DNA of 64,000 bases from Chloroflexota bacterium (GTDB lineage Bacteria; Chloroflexota; Anaerolineae; Aggregatilineales; Phototrophicaceae), in contig JAPOYS010000118.1 in the NCBI GenBank assembly GCA_026706455.1, positions 1,910 to 65,909 on the forward strand. Reading direction: 5' to 3'. Numbering within the stretch: position 1 is the first letter of the stretch; each line of letters starts with the position of its first letter. The notes beneath the pieces are model-generated. The model was not told where the DNA came from. It worked only from the letters and a program-made list of their open reading frames with translations, and made no database searches. This document shows, piece by piece, positions 36,315 through 46,174 of the stretch. Made by a program: the position numbers and the translations under genes.

Positions 36315-37710
36315 CGATCAGCTCGTGAATGCGCGCCACCGCCGCGCGCGAGTCCTGCTGAGCCAGCGCCAGGGTTACGCTGCAATTGGACGCGCCGAGC
36401 GCCATGCCTAGAATCTCAAATTCATCCAGCGCTTCCAACACGCGCGACACCAGATTCGGCGCCCGGTGAAGGCTGCTGCCGATGGCGGTGACCAGCGAAA
36501 CTGCCTCGATGCTCCAGGGCATCTTCTCCGGGTATTCGGCCATCTTGGTTCGCAGAGCGCGTTGCAGACCTTCGACGCCATCAAAACCTATACTCGTCGG
36601 TATTACGAGACATACAAAGCTGCTGCCAGCGGATTGAGACGCGATCAACACATCGCTGCGCATGCCGAGCGACTCGAGCAGCGTCTTGCCAACCAGCCGC
36701 GTGACGCCAGCCAGCGAGCCGCTCGCCGGTCGCCGCAGCGAGAGCCCCAGCGTCGCGGTCACCGCCTTGATTTCGCTTTCGTCCGCATCCGGTCCTGACG
36801 AAACCAGTGTGCCCGCCTGCTGCGGGGAGAAGATATTCTTTATTCGCAGCGGCATGCCCGTCTCGGCCAGCGGCGCGATCATGCGGGCGTGCAGAATCCT
36901 GGCGCCGAAGTAGGCGAGGTCAGCCGCTTCATCGTAGCTGAGGCGCGGGATTACGCGGGCTGCGGTCACCGCGCGCGGATCAGCCGTCATCATGCCGTCA
37001 ACGTCCGTCCAAATTTGCAGCTCGTCGGCGCCAAGCGCGCTGCTAAGCACTGAGGCCGTGTAGTCAGTGCCGCCGCGCCCGAGCGTCGTGGTGGCGCCCC
37101 GGCTGGTGGCGCCGATATACCCCGTAATCACCGGCGCCATATCCCGCTGCAACATGGGGGTAAGCGTGTCATGCGCCTTTTGCGCTGTCGGCGCGAAGAC
37201 CGGGTTGGCATTGCCATGAACTTCATCGGTAACCAACAGGTCAGTTCCGTCAACGGCGACAGCGCGGATGCCCTTCTGCCGCAGCAATGCCGCAATGATC
37301 CGTGCCGACAGTCGCTCTCCGACGGCTACAAGCGCATCCAAGTGGACCGGCGAAAGTTCTTCGCTCAGCTTGTTGGCGATCGCTTGGCAGTCGTCGAGCA
37401 GGCCGGAGAGTAGCTTATCGATATCGGCCTGCAGCGTATTGCGGTCGGGGCGGTTTAGCGGCGCTTGGTCCACCATGGCGAGGTGACGGGTGCGCAAGTT
37501 GGCGGCGATGCGGCGATAACCGCGCGGCTGATCGATGCGCGCGTAGTGAGCGGCATCAAGCAGCATATCGGTAACGCCGTCCAAGGCCGAGACGACGACC
37601 ATAACCCGGTCCCAGCATCTGCACTCTTGCGCAATGATGCTCAATACCTGGTTAAGCCCGGACGCTGTTCCCAACGCCGCGCCGCCAAATTTCATAACCA
37701 GCGTAGTCAT
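36289..37710 (-). CDS. lysC: aspartate kinase
   Basis: MKFGGAALGT, TTTLGRGGTDYTASVLSSALGADELQIWTDVDGMMTADPR, C-terminal ACT region. Confidence 0.93.
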   Translation of the reverse strand: MTTLVMKFGGAALGTASGLNQVLSIIAQECRCWDRVMVVVSALDGVTDMLLDAAHYARIDQPRGYRRIAANLRTRHLAMVDQAPLNRPDRNTLQADIDKLLSGLLDDCQAIANKLSEELSPVHLDALVAVGERLSARIIAALLRQKGIRAVAVDGTDLLVTDEVHGNANPVFAPTAQKAHDTLTPMLQRDMAPVITGYIGATSRGATTTLGRGGTDYTASVLSSALGADELQIWTDVDGMMTADPRAVTAARVIPRLSYDEAADLAYFGARILHARMIAPLAETGMPLRIKNIFSPQQAGTLVSSGPDADESEIKAVTATLGLSLRRPASGSLAGVTRLVGKTLLESLGMRSDVLIASQSAGSSFVCLVIPTSIGFDGVEGLQRALRTKMAEYPEKMPWSIEAVSLVTAIGSSLHRAPNLVSRVLEALDEFEILGMALGASNCSVTLALAQQDSRAAVARIHELIVRNDSDNV

Positions 37711-37778
37711 CGTTGCTCGGACGCGCCTCCCAAGCGCTTAATTATTGCTTTGACTCAACACTCTGTACGCTCTTCTTC

Positions 37779-37940
37779 TAAGTAGTACCAAGTTAGTCAT
37801 GCGAAAGAAGCGAGCCTCGTAGGGACGACCAATCTGGTCGCCCGCTGCCGCTGCGACTTGTGGTTTTGGGCGACATGGCATATCGCCCCTACAAATCGTT
37901 GCTTTAGTGAAATTTGCATTACTTTATCGGTTCTACTTAG
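37779..37940. repeat. MITE-like element, copy 2
   Basis: Terminal inverted repeats CTAAGTAGTACCAAGTTAGTCATGCGAA / (reverse) CTAAGTAGAACCGATAAAGTAATGCAAA flank two oppositely oriented GTAGGGGCGA-type palindromes. Confidence 0.6.
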
Positions 37941-38245
37941 TTACAATTTTAGCAAGCGCGGCGCCCAATTGACAAGCAGACCGACCCCTTCATAATCGTA
38001 GGGGCGACATTTGTGCCGCCCTCAATTGCCAAGACAGGTTTAGGGCGAGCCTTGGCTCGCCCCTACAAATCGTTTGGGGCGGGTAACCTCCTCAACATTC
38101 GCCACTCCCCGCCCGTGAATCCAATTGCTTTTGCGCCGTTTTTCGAGTACAGTGAATGGCGTTTGACTGCGCCGTCGCCTTCGAAATGCGGGCGGCGCAG
38201 CCCGTAGGAAACTCAGCGCTTTCGCGTCTACAAAGGCTGAACTTC

Positions 38246-39358
38246 ATGGTAGCTGCCCAAGCTGAAAAGAGCGAACTCGTTGCCGGCGTTCGCTTTCAGA
38301 AGATAGGCAAACTGTATCATTTTGATTTCAGCGGACACCCTGACCTGAAGCAGGGCGATTATGTCATAGTCGATACGCGTCGGGGCCGGCAAATGGGCCA
38401 GGTCATGGGCTTTACCGCCCCCGATGACGGGCGCCAGGCGCACCAGATTTTGCGTCCAGCCACTCCACGCGACCTGCTGCTGCGCCAGCATTGGGAAGCC
38501 AAGCAAGACGAAGCGCTGGCCACGTGCCGCGAAGCCGCCGCTAACCTGCGTCGCTTGTCGGATGTGAAGTTCGTCGCCGCCCAATACAATTACGATGGCA
38601 GCGTCGTCACTTTCTTGTTCAGCGCCGAGCAGAAGATTGACACGACCGTGCTGCAGAAGCGCCTGCAGCGCAAGTTCGAGGCGCGCATCGAGATGCGACA
38701 GATCGGCCCGCGCGATGTGGCGAAGCTGCTTGGCGGCTTCGGCGCCTGCGGCATCACGCGCTGCTGCAGCACATTTCTGACCGACTTCAGCCCAATCTCC
38801 ATCAAAATGGCGAAAGCGCAGGGCGTATCGCTGAATCCCTCTGAGATCACGGGCATGTGCGGCCGCTTGCGCTGTTGTCTGGTCTACGAGTACGAACAAT
38901 ACGTTGAGGCCCGCCGCCAGCTGCCCCGGCGCAATAAACGCGTCGGCACGCCGCATGGGGAGGGCCGGGTGCTGGATCAGCTTCCCTTGCGCGACGCCGT
39001 GCTGGTCGAGGTCGGCGAGAGGCAGCGAAAGGTTGTAGAGCGCGAAGACCTGATACCGCTGGAGGAGTTCCGCAAGTTGGCGGAAAAGGCGGGCTCCCCC
39101 TGCGACAGGCACGGCGAGGGCAGCTGTGAATGTGGCATGCCGGCCGGGCAGCGCCAAGCCGACAGGCTGAAGGAAGCGCGCGAGCCAAAGCGTAAATCTG
39201 AGGAACAGGAAAAGCCAACTGAAGAACGACCGCGCCGACGCCGATCGCGCAGGCCGCGCGGCAAATCCGGCGCAGGCGCTCCGCCATCGAATCGCCGGCG
39301 CGGGCGGCGGCGGGGCGGCCGGCGCTCCAACCGCGGCGCCGACAGCCAAAGCGATTGA
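38246..39358 (+). CDS. PSP1-domain (RicT/YaaT-like) protein with Arg/Gly-rich tail
   Basis: VGVRFQKIGKLYHFDF-type N-terminus, GFGACGITRCCSTFL, GMCGRLRCCLVYE; C-terminal CDRHGEGSCECG and RRRRSRRPRGK...RRRGRRRGGRR. Confidence 0.88.
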   Translation: MVAAQAEKSELVAGVRFQKIGKLYHFDFSGHPDLKQGDYVIVDTRRGRQMGQVMGFTAPDDGRQAHQILRPATPRDLLLRQHWEAKQDEALATCREAAANLRRLSDVKFVAAQYNYDGSVVTFLFSAEQKIDTTVLQKRLQRKFEARIEMRQIGPRDVAKLLGGFGACGITRCCSTFLTDFSPISIKMAKAQGVSLNPSEITGMCGRLRCCLVYEYEQYVEARRQLPRRNKRVGTPHGEGRVLDQLPLRDAVLVEVGERQRKVVEREDLIPLEEFRKLAEKAGSPCDRHGEGSCECGMPAGQRQADRLKEAREPKRKSEEQEKPTEERPRRRRSRRPRGKSGAGAPPSNRRRGRRRGGRRSNRGADSQSD

Positions 39359-39362
39359 ACGC

Positions 39363-40094
39363 ATGACGGCGACTGACGATAGAAACGAGGGCATGGCGGG
39401 CCGCCGGATCTTGGGCGTCTTCGCCCATCCGGACGACCCCGAGTTTTTCGCTGGCGGCGCCTTCGCCAAGTGGGCGGCTGATGGCGCCGACATCACTTTT
39501 GTCATCGCCACCAGTGGCGACAAAGGCAGCGCCGATCCCGCGATGACGCATGAGCGGCTGGCGGAAATCCGCGAGCGCGAAGAGCGAGAAGCGGCGGCTG
39601 CGCTCGGTGTGCGCGATGTTGTTTTCCTGCGATACCGAGACGGCGAGCTATTCCCGACCTTGGAGCTGCGCCGCGATATCACGCGAATGATCCGCATGAA
39701 GAAACCGGATGTGGTGGTGACGCTGGATCCAACCAGATGGTTCGGCACGCGCGGCATCAACCATCCCGATCATCGAGCGATAGGCGCGGCGACGCTTGAG
39801 GCTGTTTTCCCGACTGCGCGCGATCGCCTGAACTTCATCGAGCATGAGCGGGACGAGGGCTTGGAACCGCACAAAGTAGGCGCCGTCTACATCGCCGGCG
39901 CCGTCGAGCCGACGCTAAGCATTGACGTGACGGAGGCCGTCGAGCGACAGATCGCCTCTCTGCGCGCGCACAAAACGCAGATATCCGACATGGACAAAAT
40001 GGCGGAGAACATCCGGCAGCGCTCGTTGGATCCGAACTCGCCGCCGGAATATCCCCGCCGCATTGAGCGATTCCACGTGATCAACATGAGGTGA
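39363..40094 (+). CDS. PIG-L/LmbE family deacetylase
   Basis: RILGVFAHPDDPEFFAGGAFAKW (AHPDD), GINHPDHRAIG. Confidence 0.92.
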   Translation: MTATDDRNEGMAGRRILGVFAHPDDPEFFAGGAFAKWAADGADITFVIATSGDKGSADPAMTHERLAEIREREEREAAAALGVRDVVFLRYRDGELFPTLELRRDITRMIRMKKPDVVVTLDPTRWFGTRGINHPDHRAIGAATLEAVFPTARDRLNFIEHERDEGLEPHKVGAVYIAGAVEPTLSIDVTEAVERQIASLRAHKTQISDMDKMAENIRQRSLDPNSPPEYPRRIERFHVINMR

Positions 40095-40101
40095 CCTGAC
40101 A

Positions 40102-41280
40102 ATGGCGATTGACTTCATGACCGAGGCGCAGGCGCAGCGCGACGAGCTCATTGAGCGGCGCCGCGACTTTCATCGGCATCCTGAGTTGGCCTTTGAAGAG
40201 CATCGAACGGCTGGCATCGTCGCCGATGAACTCGCTGCGCTGGGGCTGGAAGTGCAGACGGGCGTCGGGAAAACGGGCGTTGTCGGCATTCTGGAAGGCG
40301 CGGACGCTGGTCCCACGGTTCTGTATCGCGCCGATATGGACGCGCTGCCGATTCAAGAAGAAAACACGACCGACTATGTTTCGCAAACGCCGGGGAAAAT
40401 GCACGCTTGCGGCCACGACGGGCATACGGCGATTGGCTTGGGCATCGCCAAGCTCCTGTCGCATCATCAGGCGGATTTGCGGGGAACTGTAAAATTCATC
40501 TTTCAGCCGGCTGAAGAGCGGGGCCGCGGCGCCGAATTCATGATTGCCGATGGCGCGCTGGAAGCGCCCGCCCCCGATTATTGCCTGGGCATCCATCTTT
40601 GGAATGACCTCGACGTTGGGGCGGTCAGCGTCGTCTCTGGACCGACCATGTCGGGCGCTGGCCTGTTCGAGATTACGATCAGCGGCAAAGGCGGGCATGG
40701 CGCCATGCCGCACCAAACAGCCGATCCGATCGTTTGCAGCGCGCAGGTGATCGTCGCCCTCCAGTCGATCGTCAGCCGCAATGTGGATCCCTTGGACATG
40801 GTCGTGATTACCATCGGCACGATTCAGGGCGGCAGCGCCCGCAACATCATCCCGCAGACGGTGACCTTCAATGGATCCTTTCGCCTGTTCCGTGAAGCCA
40901 CGCGCGAGCTGATCAAGTCGCGTATCCGCGAGGTCGCCGAAGGCGTCGCCAGCGGCATGGGCTGCCGGGCTGAGGTTGACTTTGGCTTGGGTATCGGCGC
41001 GGTGGTCAATGACGCGGAAGTGGCCGCCCGCGCGCGGCAGGTCTTCGCTCGCTTCGGCGACGCGGTTGAGATCGTCGAGAAGCCCTGGATGGCGTCGGAA
41101 GATGTCGGACTGTTCATGCAGCGCAATCCAAGCGCGTACTTGCTGGTGGGCTCAGCCAATCAGGAACGAGGGCTGGATTACCCGCACCATCACCCGCGCT
41201 TCGATATTGATGAAGGCGTGCTGCCCTTGAGCGTCGGTCTGATGTCCTCCTTGATCGCCGATTATCTGGGGGCGGATTAA
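40102..41280 (+). CDS. M20 family amidohydrolase/peptidase
   Basis: RRDFHRHPELAFEEHRTA, RADMDALPIQEENTTDY, HACGHDGHTAIGLG, FQPAEERGRGAEFMI. Confidence 0.93.
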   Translation: MAIDFMTEAQAQRDELIERRRDFHRHPELAFEEHRTAGIVADELAALGLEVQTGVGKTGVVGILEGADAGPTVLYRADMDALPIQEENTTDYVSQTPGKMHACGHDGHTAIGLGIAKLLSHHQADLRGTVKFIFQPAEERGRGAEFMIADGALEAPAPDYCLGIHLWNDLDVGAVSVVSGPTMSGAGLFEITISGKGGHGAMPHQTADPIVCSAQVIVALQSIVSRNVDPLDMVVITIGTIQGGSARNIIPQTVTFNGSFRLFREATRELIKSRIREVAEGVASGMGCRAEVDFGLGIGAVVNDAEVAARARQVFARFGDAVEIVEKPWMASEDVGLFMQRNPSAYLLVGSANQERGLDYPHHHPRFDIDEGVLPLSVGLMSSLIADYLGAD

Positions 41281-41289
41281 TCGATTCCG

Positions 41290-41396
41290 CGCAGGCGCGC
41301 CCCTTGGGTCGCCCGCCAAATTACAAGCCGTAGGGGCGATTCTGTGAATTGCCGTCCACATCACAAAGTGTAGGCGCGCCCCTTGGGTCGCCCGCC
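41290..41396 (+). repeat. cluster of three palindromic repeats
   Basis: CGCGCCCCTTGGGTCGCCCGCC, GTAGGGGCGATTCTGTGAATTGCC, TGTAGGCGCGCCCCTTGGGTCGCCCGCC. Confidence 0.75.
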
Positions 41397-41423
41397 AAAT
41401 CGCAAAAGTCGGAGGAGCGTCAG

Positions 41424-42080
41424 ATGCGCGCGGCGCCGCCTTTCAGTTGGCTCGATTCGCCCGGCTGGATCATTCTGTCCGGTCGCCCGGATGCGCTGAG
41501 CGAGATTCGGGCCCGCGCTCTGAGTCGCTTCAACGGGTCGGGCGCCATCGCCTACATTTCCTTGGCCGGCGATCTGGGCGACGCGCTGATGGACGACCTA
41601 GCGGAATTGGGCGCTCCGGCCGGTTACCTGGTCGACCTGGACGATCTGGACAACAACGAAATCTACGAGCGGCTTTGCGCGGCGGGCATGATCGTGATTG
41701 AAGCGACGGGCGATGTCGATGGCTTGCGAACTTTGACGACGCATACGGTGGCGAGCGCGCTGAAGTCGGCGCTTGAGCATGGCGCTGTCTTATTCTTGGA
41801 AGGCGGGGCCGTGTCGCTGGCGGGCGAACACAGGATGGCTCATAACGGCGAACTAGAACGGGGACTGAATTTCGTTGACAACGCGCTGATCGCAGCCGGC
41901 GCGGATCGAGTCGCGGCGCTTGAACCGGCGCGCTCGGCGCTCAGCGACTTGCCAGATCTGACATTCATGGAGCTGGGACCTGGCTCAGCCTTGGCGCTGG
42001 GACCGGATCAGCAGATCGAAACCTGGGGCGATGGCGAGGTGACGATCCGCCTCGCGAAATCCGTAGGGGCGATTCTGTGA
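41424..42080 (+). CDS. hypothetical protein, possibly cyanophycinase/S51-like fold
   Basis: ATG at 41424; GWIILSGRPD, FLEGGAVSLAGEH. Family call weak. Stop lies in a palindromic repeat. Confidence 0.5.
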   Translation: MRAAPPFSWLDSPGWIILSGRPDALSEIRARALSRFNGSGAIAYISLAGDLGDALMDDLAELGAPAGYLVDLDDLDNNEIYERLCAAGMIVIEATGDVDGLRTLTTHTVASALKSALEHGAVLFLEGGAVSLAGEHRMAHNGELERGLNFVDNALIAAGADRVAALEPARSALSDLPDLTFMELGPGSALALGPDQQIETWGDGEVTIRLAKSVGAIL

Positions 42081-42165
42081 ATGGCCCGCCATAACGATAA
42101 CGCAAACTGTAGGACGACCCTTGGGTCGCCCGCCGCGGCGCAACCTACGAATGGGGCAACGTGAT

Positions 42166-43485
42166 ATGCCAATTACGATTCTGATCGGCGCGCAATGGGG
42201 TGATGAAGGCAAGGGCCGCGTGGTCGACTGGCTGGCGGCTTCCGCCGATATCGTGGCGCGCTACGCTGGTGGCGACAATGCCGGTCATACGGTAGCCCTC
42301 GACGGACAAGTCTACAAGCTGCATCTGATTCCGTCCGGCATCTTGCACAGCGATGTCGTCTCCATCATGGGCAACGGCATGGTGGTCAACCCGGTCAATC
42401 TCGTGCGCGAGATTGATGTGCTGCGGAAGCTGGGCTTGCGCATCTCGCCCGAACGCCTGGTTATCAGTTCGCGCGCGCATATCATCACGCCGGCGCATAT
42501 CGCTCTCGACGAGGCGAAGGAAATGGCTCTGGGCGCAGCCAAGATCGGCACGACGCTGCGCGGCATCGGGCCCGCCTACCTGGACAAGACGGGCCGCGCC
42601 GGCATACGCACCGGCGATATGCTGCTGGATGTTGAGGAATTCGCCGAGCGCCTGGTCGCCTCAATGGAGGCGACAAATGAAGATCTGCGTTCACAAGGCT
42701 TACAGACGCTGGATGCGCGCGCAGCCGCTCAGAGCTACCTGGACGCCGCTGACATCTTGCGCCCCTACATCCGCGACGTGTCCATATACCTGTATGAGGC
42801 TTTGAAAGCGGGCAAACGGGTCCTATGCGAGGGCGCGCAAGGCACCCTGTTGGATATCGACCACGGCAGTTATCCCTTTGTCACCAGTTCGTCGCCGACG
42901 GCCGGCGGCGCGCTGACCGGCCTTGGTGTGGGTCCATTGTTCGTCGAACGCGTGCTTGGGGTGGCCAAGGCTTTCAGCACGCGCGTTGGCGGGGGACCCA
43001 TGCCCACGGAACTGGATGGCGACATCGCCGAGCGCCTGCGCGGCAGCGGCGCCAATTTCTGGGATGAATTCGGCACCACCACCGGGCGTCCGCGCCGCTG
43101 CGGCTGGCTCGATGTCGTGATGCTGCGTTACGCCGTCGGCGTCAACGGCTTGAGCGAGCTGATGCTGACCAAAATGGATATTCTCTCGGGTCTCGACGAG
43201 TTGAAGTTGGCGACCGCCTACATGATTGATGGCGAACGATTCGAGTATCCGCCCGTCACTAATGAACAGCTGGAGCGCGCCATACCGATTTACGAGTCCA
43301 TGCCCGGCTGGAGCGAGGACATAAGCAATTGCCGCGAATTTGGCGACCTGCCAAAAGCCGCGCGGCATTATATCGAGCGCGTCGCCCAGCTCTGCGACGC
43401 GCCAATTGAGATGGTCAGCGTTGGTCCCGAGCGCGATCAAATCGTGATGAAGACGACTCGCCCGCGGGTGGCGGCCCCGCGCTGA
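42166..43485 (+). CDS. purA: adenylosuccinate synthetase
   Basis: MPITILIGAQWGDEGKGRVVDWLA, GGDNAGHTV, CEGAQGTLLDIDHGSYPFVTSSSPTAGGA. Confidence 0.97.
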   Translation: MPITILIGAQWGDEGKGRVVDWLAASADIVARYAGGDNAGHTVALDGQVYKLHLIPSGILHSDVVSIMGNGMVVNPVNLVREIDVLRKLGLRISPERLVISSRAHIITPAHIALDEAKEMALGAAKIGTTLRGIGPAYLDKTGRAGIRTGDMLLDVEEFAERLVASMEATNEDLRSQGLQTLDARAAAQSYLDAADILRPYIRDVSIYLYEALKAGKRVLCEGAQGTLLDIDHGSYPFVTSSSPTAGGALTGLGVGPLFVERVLGVAKAFSTRVGGGPMPTELDGDIAERLRGSGANFWDEFGTTTGRPRRCGWLDVVMLRYAVGVNGLSELMLTKMDILSGLDELKLATAYMIDGERFEYPPVTNEQLERAIPIYESMPGWSEDISNCREFGDLPKAARHYIERVAQLCDAPIEMVSVGPERDQIVMKTTRPRVAAPR

Positions 43486-43546
43486 CGATCTTGCATATAC
43501 GCGCAATGGGCAGTAGAATGCGCATGACGCGCGCGTCTCAAGGAGA

Positions 43547-43825
43547 GTGAGCATGAAGGCATTGGGCACGGTGGCATTGGTTTTTCTGATCCTGCTGGCT
43601 GGCGGGGCGATCACGTCCAATCTGCTCTCTTCTGATTTGGCTATCCAACAGACAACTGACCCCAGCGGCGACTTTCTCACCGCTACGCCCGATCAAGCGG
43701 TCGCTTTTATCTTGGTCACCGGCTTCATCATCTTCAATGTGCTTGGCGCCGGTTTGACGCTTATGATCGTCTTCTGGCTGCTGAATCGTCAGGTGACCTC
43801 CGTCCGGCAGGATGCCAATTCCTGA
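43547..43825 (+). CDS. small two-TM membrane protein
   Basis: 92-aa ORF, two hydrophobic helices, upstream GGAG. Confidence 0.55.
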   Translation: MSMKALGTVALVFLILLAGGAITSNLLSSDLAIQQTTDPSGDFLTATPDQAVAFILVTGFIIFNVLGAGLTLMIVFWLLNRQVTSVRQDANS

Positions 43826-43870
43826 GTTGCCCTCGCGGACTGAATCGGGCTGCCGAGCCACTGCCTATCA

Positions 43871-44341
43871 ATGTCGCAAGCCAAACCAAGCTTCAGGCGC
43901 GCGCGAACCAAGTTGGTCTTGATCATAGCTATCGCGGCGGTCGCCGCTTTCGCGCTTGCGTTGGCGTTGATCCTAGGCGAGACCTTGACGCCCGACAGCG
44001 GAGACATAAATGCGGATTCCTACGCCGACGAGTTGGCAGCCGCTTTGAGTGGCGCCGATGCCGATATTGGCGAGAAGCTGATAAAGGAGACGGACTGCGC
44101 CACTTGTCATTTGACGGGCGATGGCAGCGCGGCGCCGCAATTCGCCGGGATCGGATCAATTGCGGGCGCGCGGCGGCCCCCGCTTGACGCTGAGCAATAC
44201 CTCTATGAGGCGATCGTGCTGCCCGCGGCCCATCTGGTCGACGGCTACGCCAATGCGATGCCCAGCGATTATGGCCAGCGCCTGTCAGCCCAGGAGATCG
44301 GCCACATGATCGCCTACCTGCTCACGCTCACTGGCGAATAA
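43871..44341 (+). CDS. membrane-anchored c-type cytochrome
   Basis: N-terminal TM anchor, CATCH heme motif, downstream AMPSDYGQRLSAQEIGHMIAYLLTL. Confidence 0.85.
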   Translation: MSQAKPSFRRARTKLVLIIAIAAVAAFALALALILGETLTPDSGDINADSYADELAAALSGADADIGEKLIKETDCATCHLTGDGSAAPQFAGIGSIAGARRPPLDAEQYLYEAIVLPAAHLVDGYANAMPSDYGQRLSAQEIGHMIAYLLTLTGE

Positions 44342-44401
44342 TGATTATTTTAGGGCCGGCCCTTGGGGCGCCCGCTTGCGCCTGAAACGACTGCAACGAC
44401 C

Positions 44402-46108
44402 ATGGATTCCTTCACAATCTCGGCGCTTGTCGATGAATTGCGCGCAGCCCTCGTGGGCGGCCGCGTTCAAGATGTGCTTGATGTTGAAGCGCTGGCGATC
44501 GGCTTGGAGATTTATGCCAAGCGCAGGCGCCGCTATCTTTACCTGAGCGCCGACGCCAGCCAGCCGCGCGTCCACCTGGTCGATGCCAAGCTCCGGCGCG
44601 GGCTGGCGAAGCCGACGCAGCTTGGCCTGCTCCTGCGCCGCTTTGTCGAGGGCGGCGCCATTGTGGACCTTCGCCAACCGGCTTGGGAGCGGCTGCTGGA
44701 AATCGAAATTGAAGCGCGCGACGGCACCTTCAAACTCATCGCGGAATTGATGCCGCGGCGCGCCAATCTCCTGCTCCTGCGCGATGGCCTGATCTTGGAC
44801 TGCCTGAAGCGCGTGGGTCCCGACGAGAATCGCTATCGCCTTAGCCTGCCCAATCACGACTATTTACCGCCGCCGCCGATACGCGGTCAACTCGACCCGG
44901 CGCGCCTGACGGAAAGCGATCTGCGCCGACTGCTGGAAAACGCCGACAAGGGATCAACGCAAACGCGGCGTATTTTGCCCGGCAAGATTTTGGGCTTGAG
45001 TCCGCTGCTGGCGAAGGAAATCATATTCCGATCGACCGGGGATATAGCCGCCCGCGCGGAGGAGACCGACAGCGAGACTTTGTACGCAGCGTTTCAAGCG
45101 GTCGTCACGCCACTATTGCAGCGGCGCTGGCAGCCGGGCATCGGCCGCTTGCAGGGCGTTCCCGAGGCGGTCTCCGTCGTTCCCTTGACCCACCTGGATT
45201 GGGCTGCGCGCGAATCGATAAGCGCGGCGATGCAGGAATACTTCGGCGCAATCAACAGCCGTGACGCCTACGCCGAAGCCAAGAAACCGGTGCTGGGCGC
45301 CATCGACGAATCGAAGCGCAAGCTCGCGGCAAAGCTCGATTCTTTGCAGCGGGGGCTGCGCGATGAGAGCTCAATGGAGCGTCTGCGGCAGTCCGGCGAG
45401 CTGATCCTCGCCTATCAATACACCGTGGACAGCGGGCAGCGCGAATTGCGCGCTCAGTACGAGCCGGACGAACCCGAGCTCGTGGTAGCGCTTGACCCCG
45501 CCCTTTCGCCCTTGGAGAACGCGCAGAGCTACTTTCGCCGCTACGAAAAAGCCAAGTCGGCTGCTGGCGCTGTGCCAGCCTTGATCGAAGAAACCCGCGT
45601 GGAATTGCGATTCGTCGAGCAATTGGAGCGCGATTTGGCGGTCGCCGGCAACTGGCCCGAGATTGACGATGTGATCCAGATTTTGCAAGAGCGCGGTCAT
45701 TGGCAAGGCGCGCGGCTGAAGCACATCGGCGGTGGCGGGCGCGCGGGACCCCTGCGCCTGGTAAACCGCGCCGGTTACGTGATTTGGCTCGGGCGCAACA
45801 GCCGCCAGAACGAGCGGGTCACCTTCAAGCTGGCGAAGCCGCAGGACATCTGGCTGCATGCGCGCGACGCGCCCGGCGCTCATGTGGTCATTCGAAACGA
45901 CGGACGCCGAATCTCTGACGAACTGATTGCCGAGGCCGCCGCGGTCGCCGCCTGGTACAGCAAGCGGCGCGGCGACGCGCGCGTCCAGGTGGATTACACG
46001 CGTGTCAAATACGTCAAAGCGATCAAAGGCGCCGGACCAGGCATGGTCGCCTACCGCAACGAAAACTCCCTCTTCGTGCAACCCAGCGACGAATCCATTC
46101 TCAACTGA
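44402..46108 (+). CDS. NFACT family protein (RqcH/FbpA-like)
   Basis: MDSFTISALVDELRAALVGGRVQDV; C-terminal IWLGRNSRQNERVTFKLAKPQDIWLHARDAPGAHVVIR. Confidence 0.92.
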   Translation: MDSFTISALVDELRAALVGGRVQDVLDVEALAIGLEIYAKRRRRYLYLSADASQPRVHLVDAKLRRGLAKPTQLGLLLRRFVEGGAIVDLRQPAWERLLEIEIEARDGTFKLIAELMPRRANLLLLRDGLILDCLKRVGPDENRYRLSLPNHDYLPPPPIRGQLDPARLTESDLRRLLENADKGSTQTRRILPGKILGLSPLLAKEIIFRSTGDIAARAEETDSETLYAAFQAVVTPLLQRRWQPGIGRLQGVPEAVSVVPLTHLDWAARESISAAMQEYFGAINSRDAYAEAKKPVLGAIDESKRKLAAKLDSLQRGLRDESSMERLRQSGELILAYQYTVDSGQRELRAQYEPDEPELVVALDPALSPLENAQSYFRRYEKAKSAAGAVPALIEETRVELRFVEQLERDLAVAGNWPEIDDVIQILQERGHWQGARLKHIGGGGRAGPLRLVNRAGYVIWLGRNSRQNERVTFKLAKPQDIWLHARDAPGAHVVIRNDGRRISDELIAEAAAVAAWYSKRRGDARVQVDYTRVKYVKAIKGAGPGMVAYRNENSLFVQPSDESILN

Positions 46109-46174
46109 ATCGCGCGCCCAAGCCCAAATCGAATCAACTTCTGTAGGGGCGAGCCTCAGTTCGCCCTCTCCGCG

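Noticed and set aside
41349-41423. N-terminal extension of the 41349 ORF (MPSTSQSVGAPLGSPAK...)
   Set aside because: Encoded by the palindromic repeat; ATG at 41424 after GGAGGAG is a better start.
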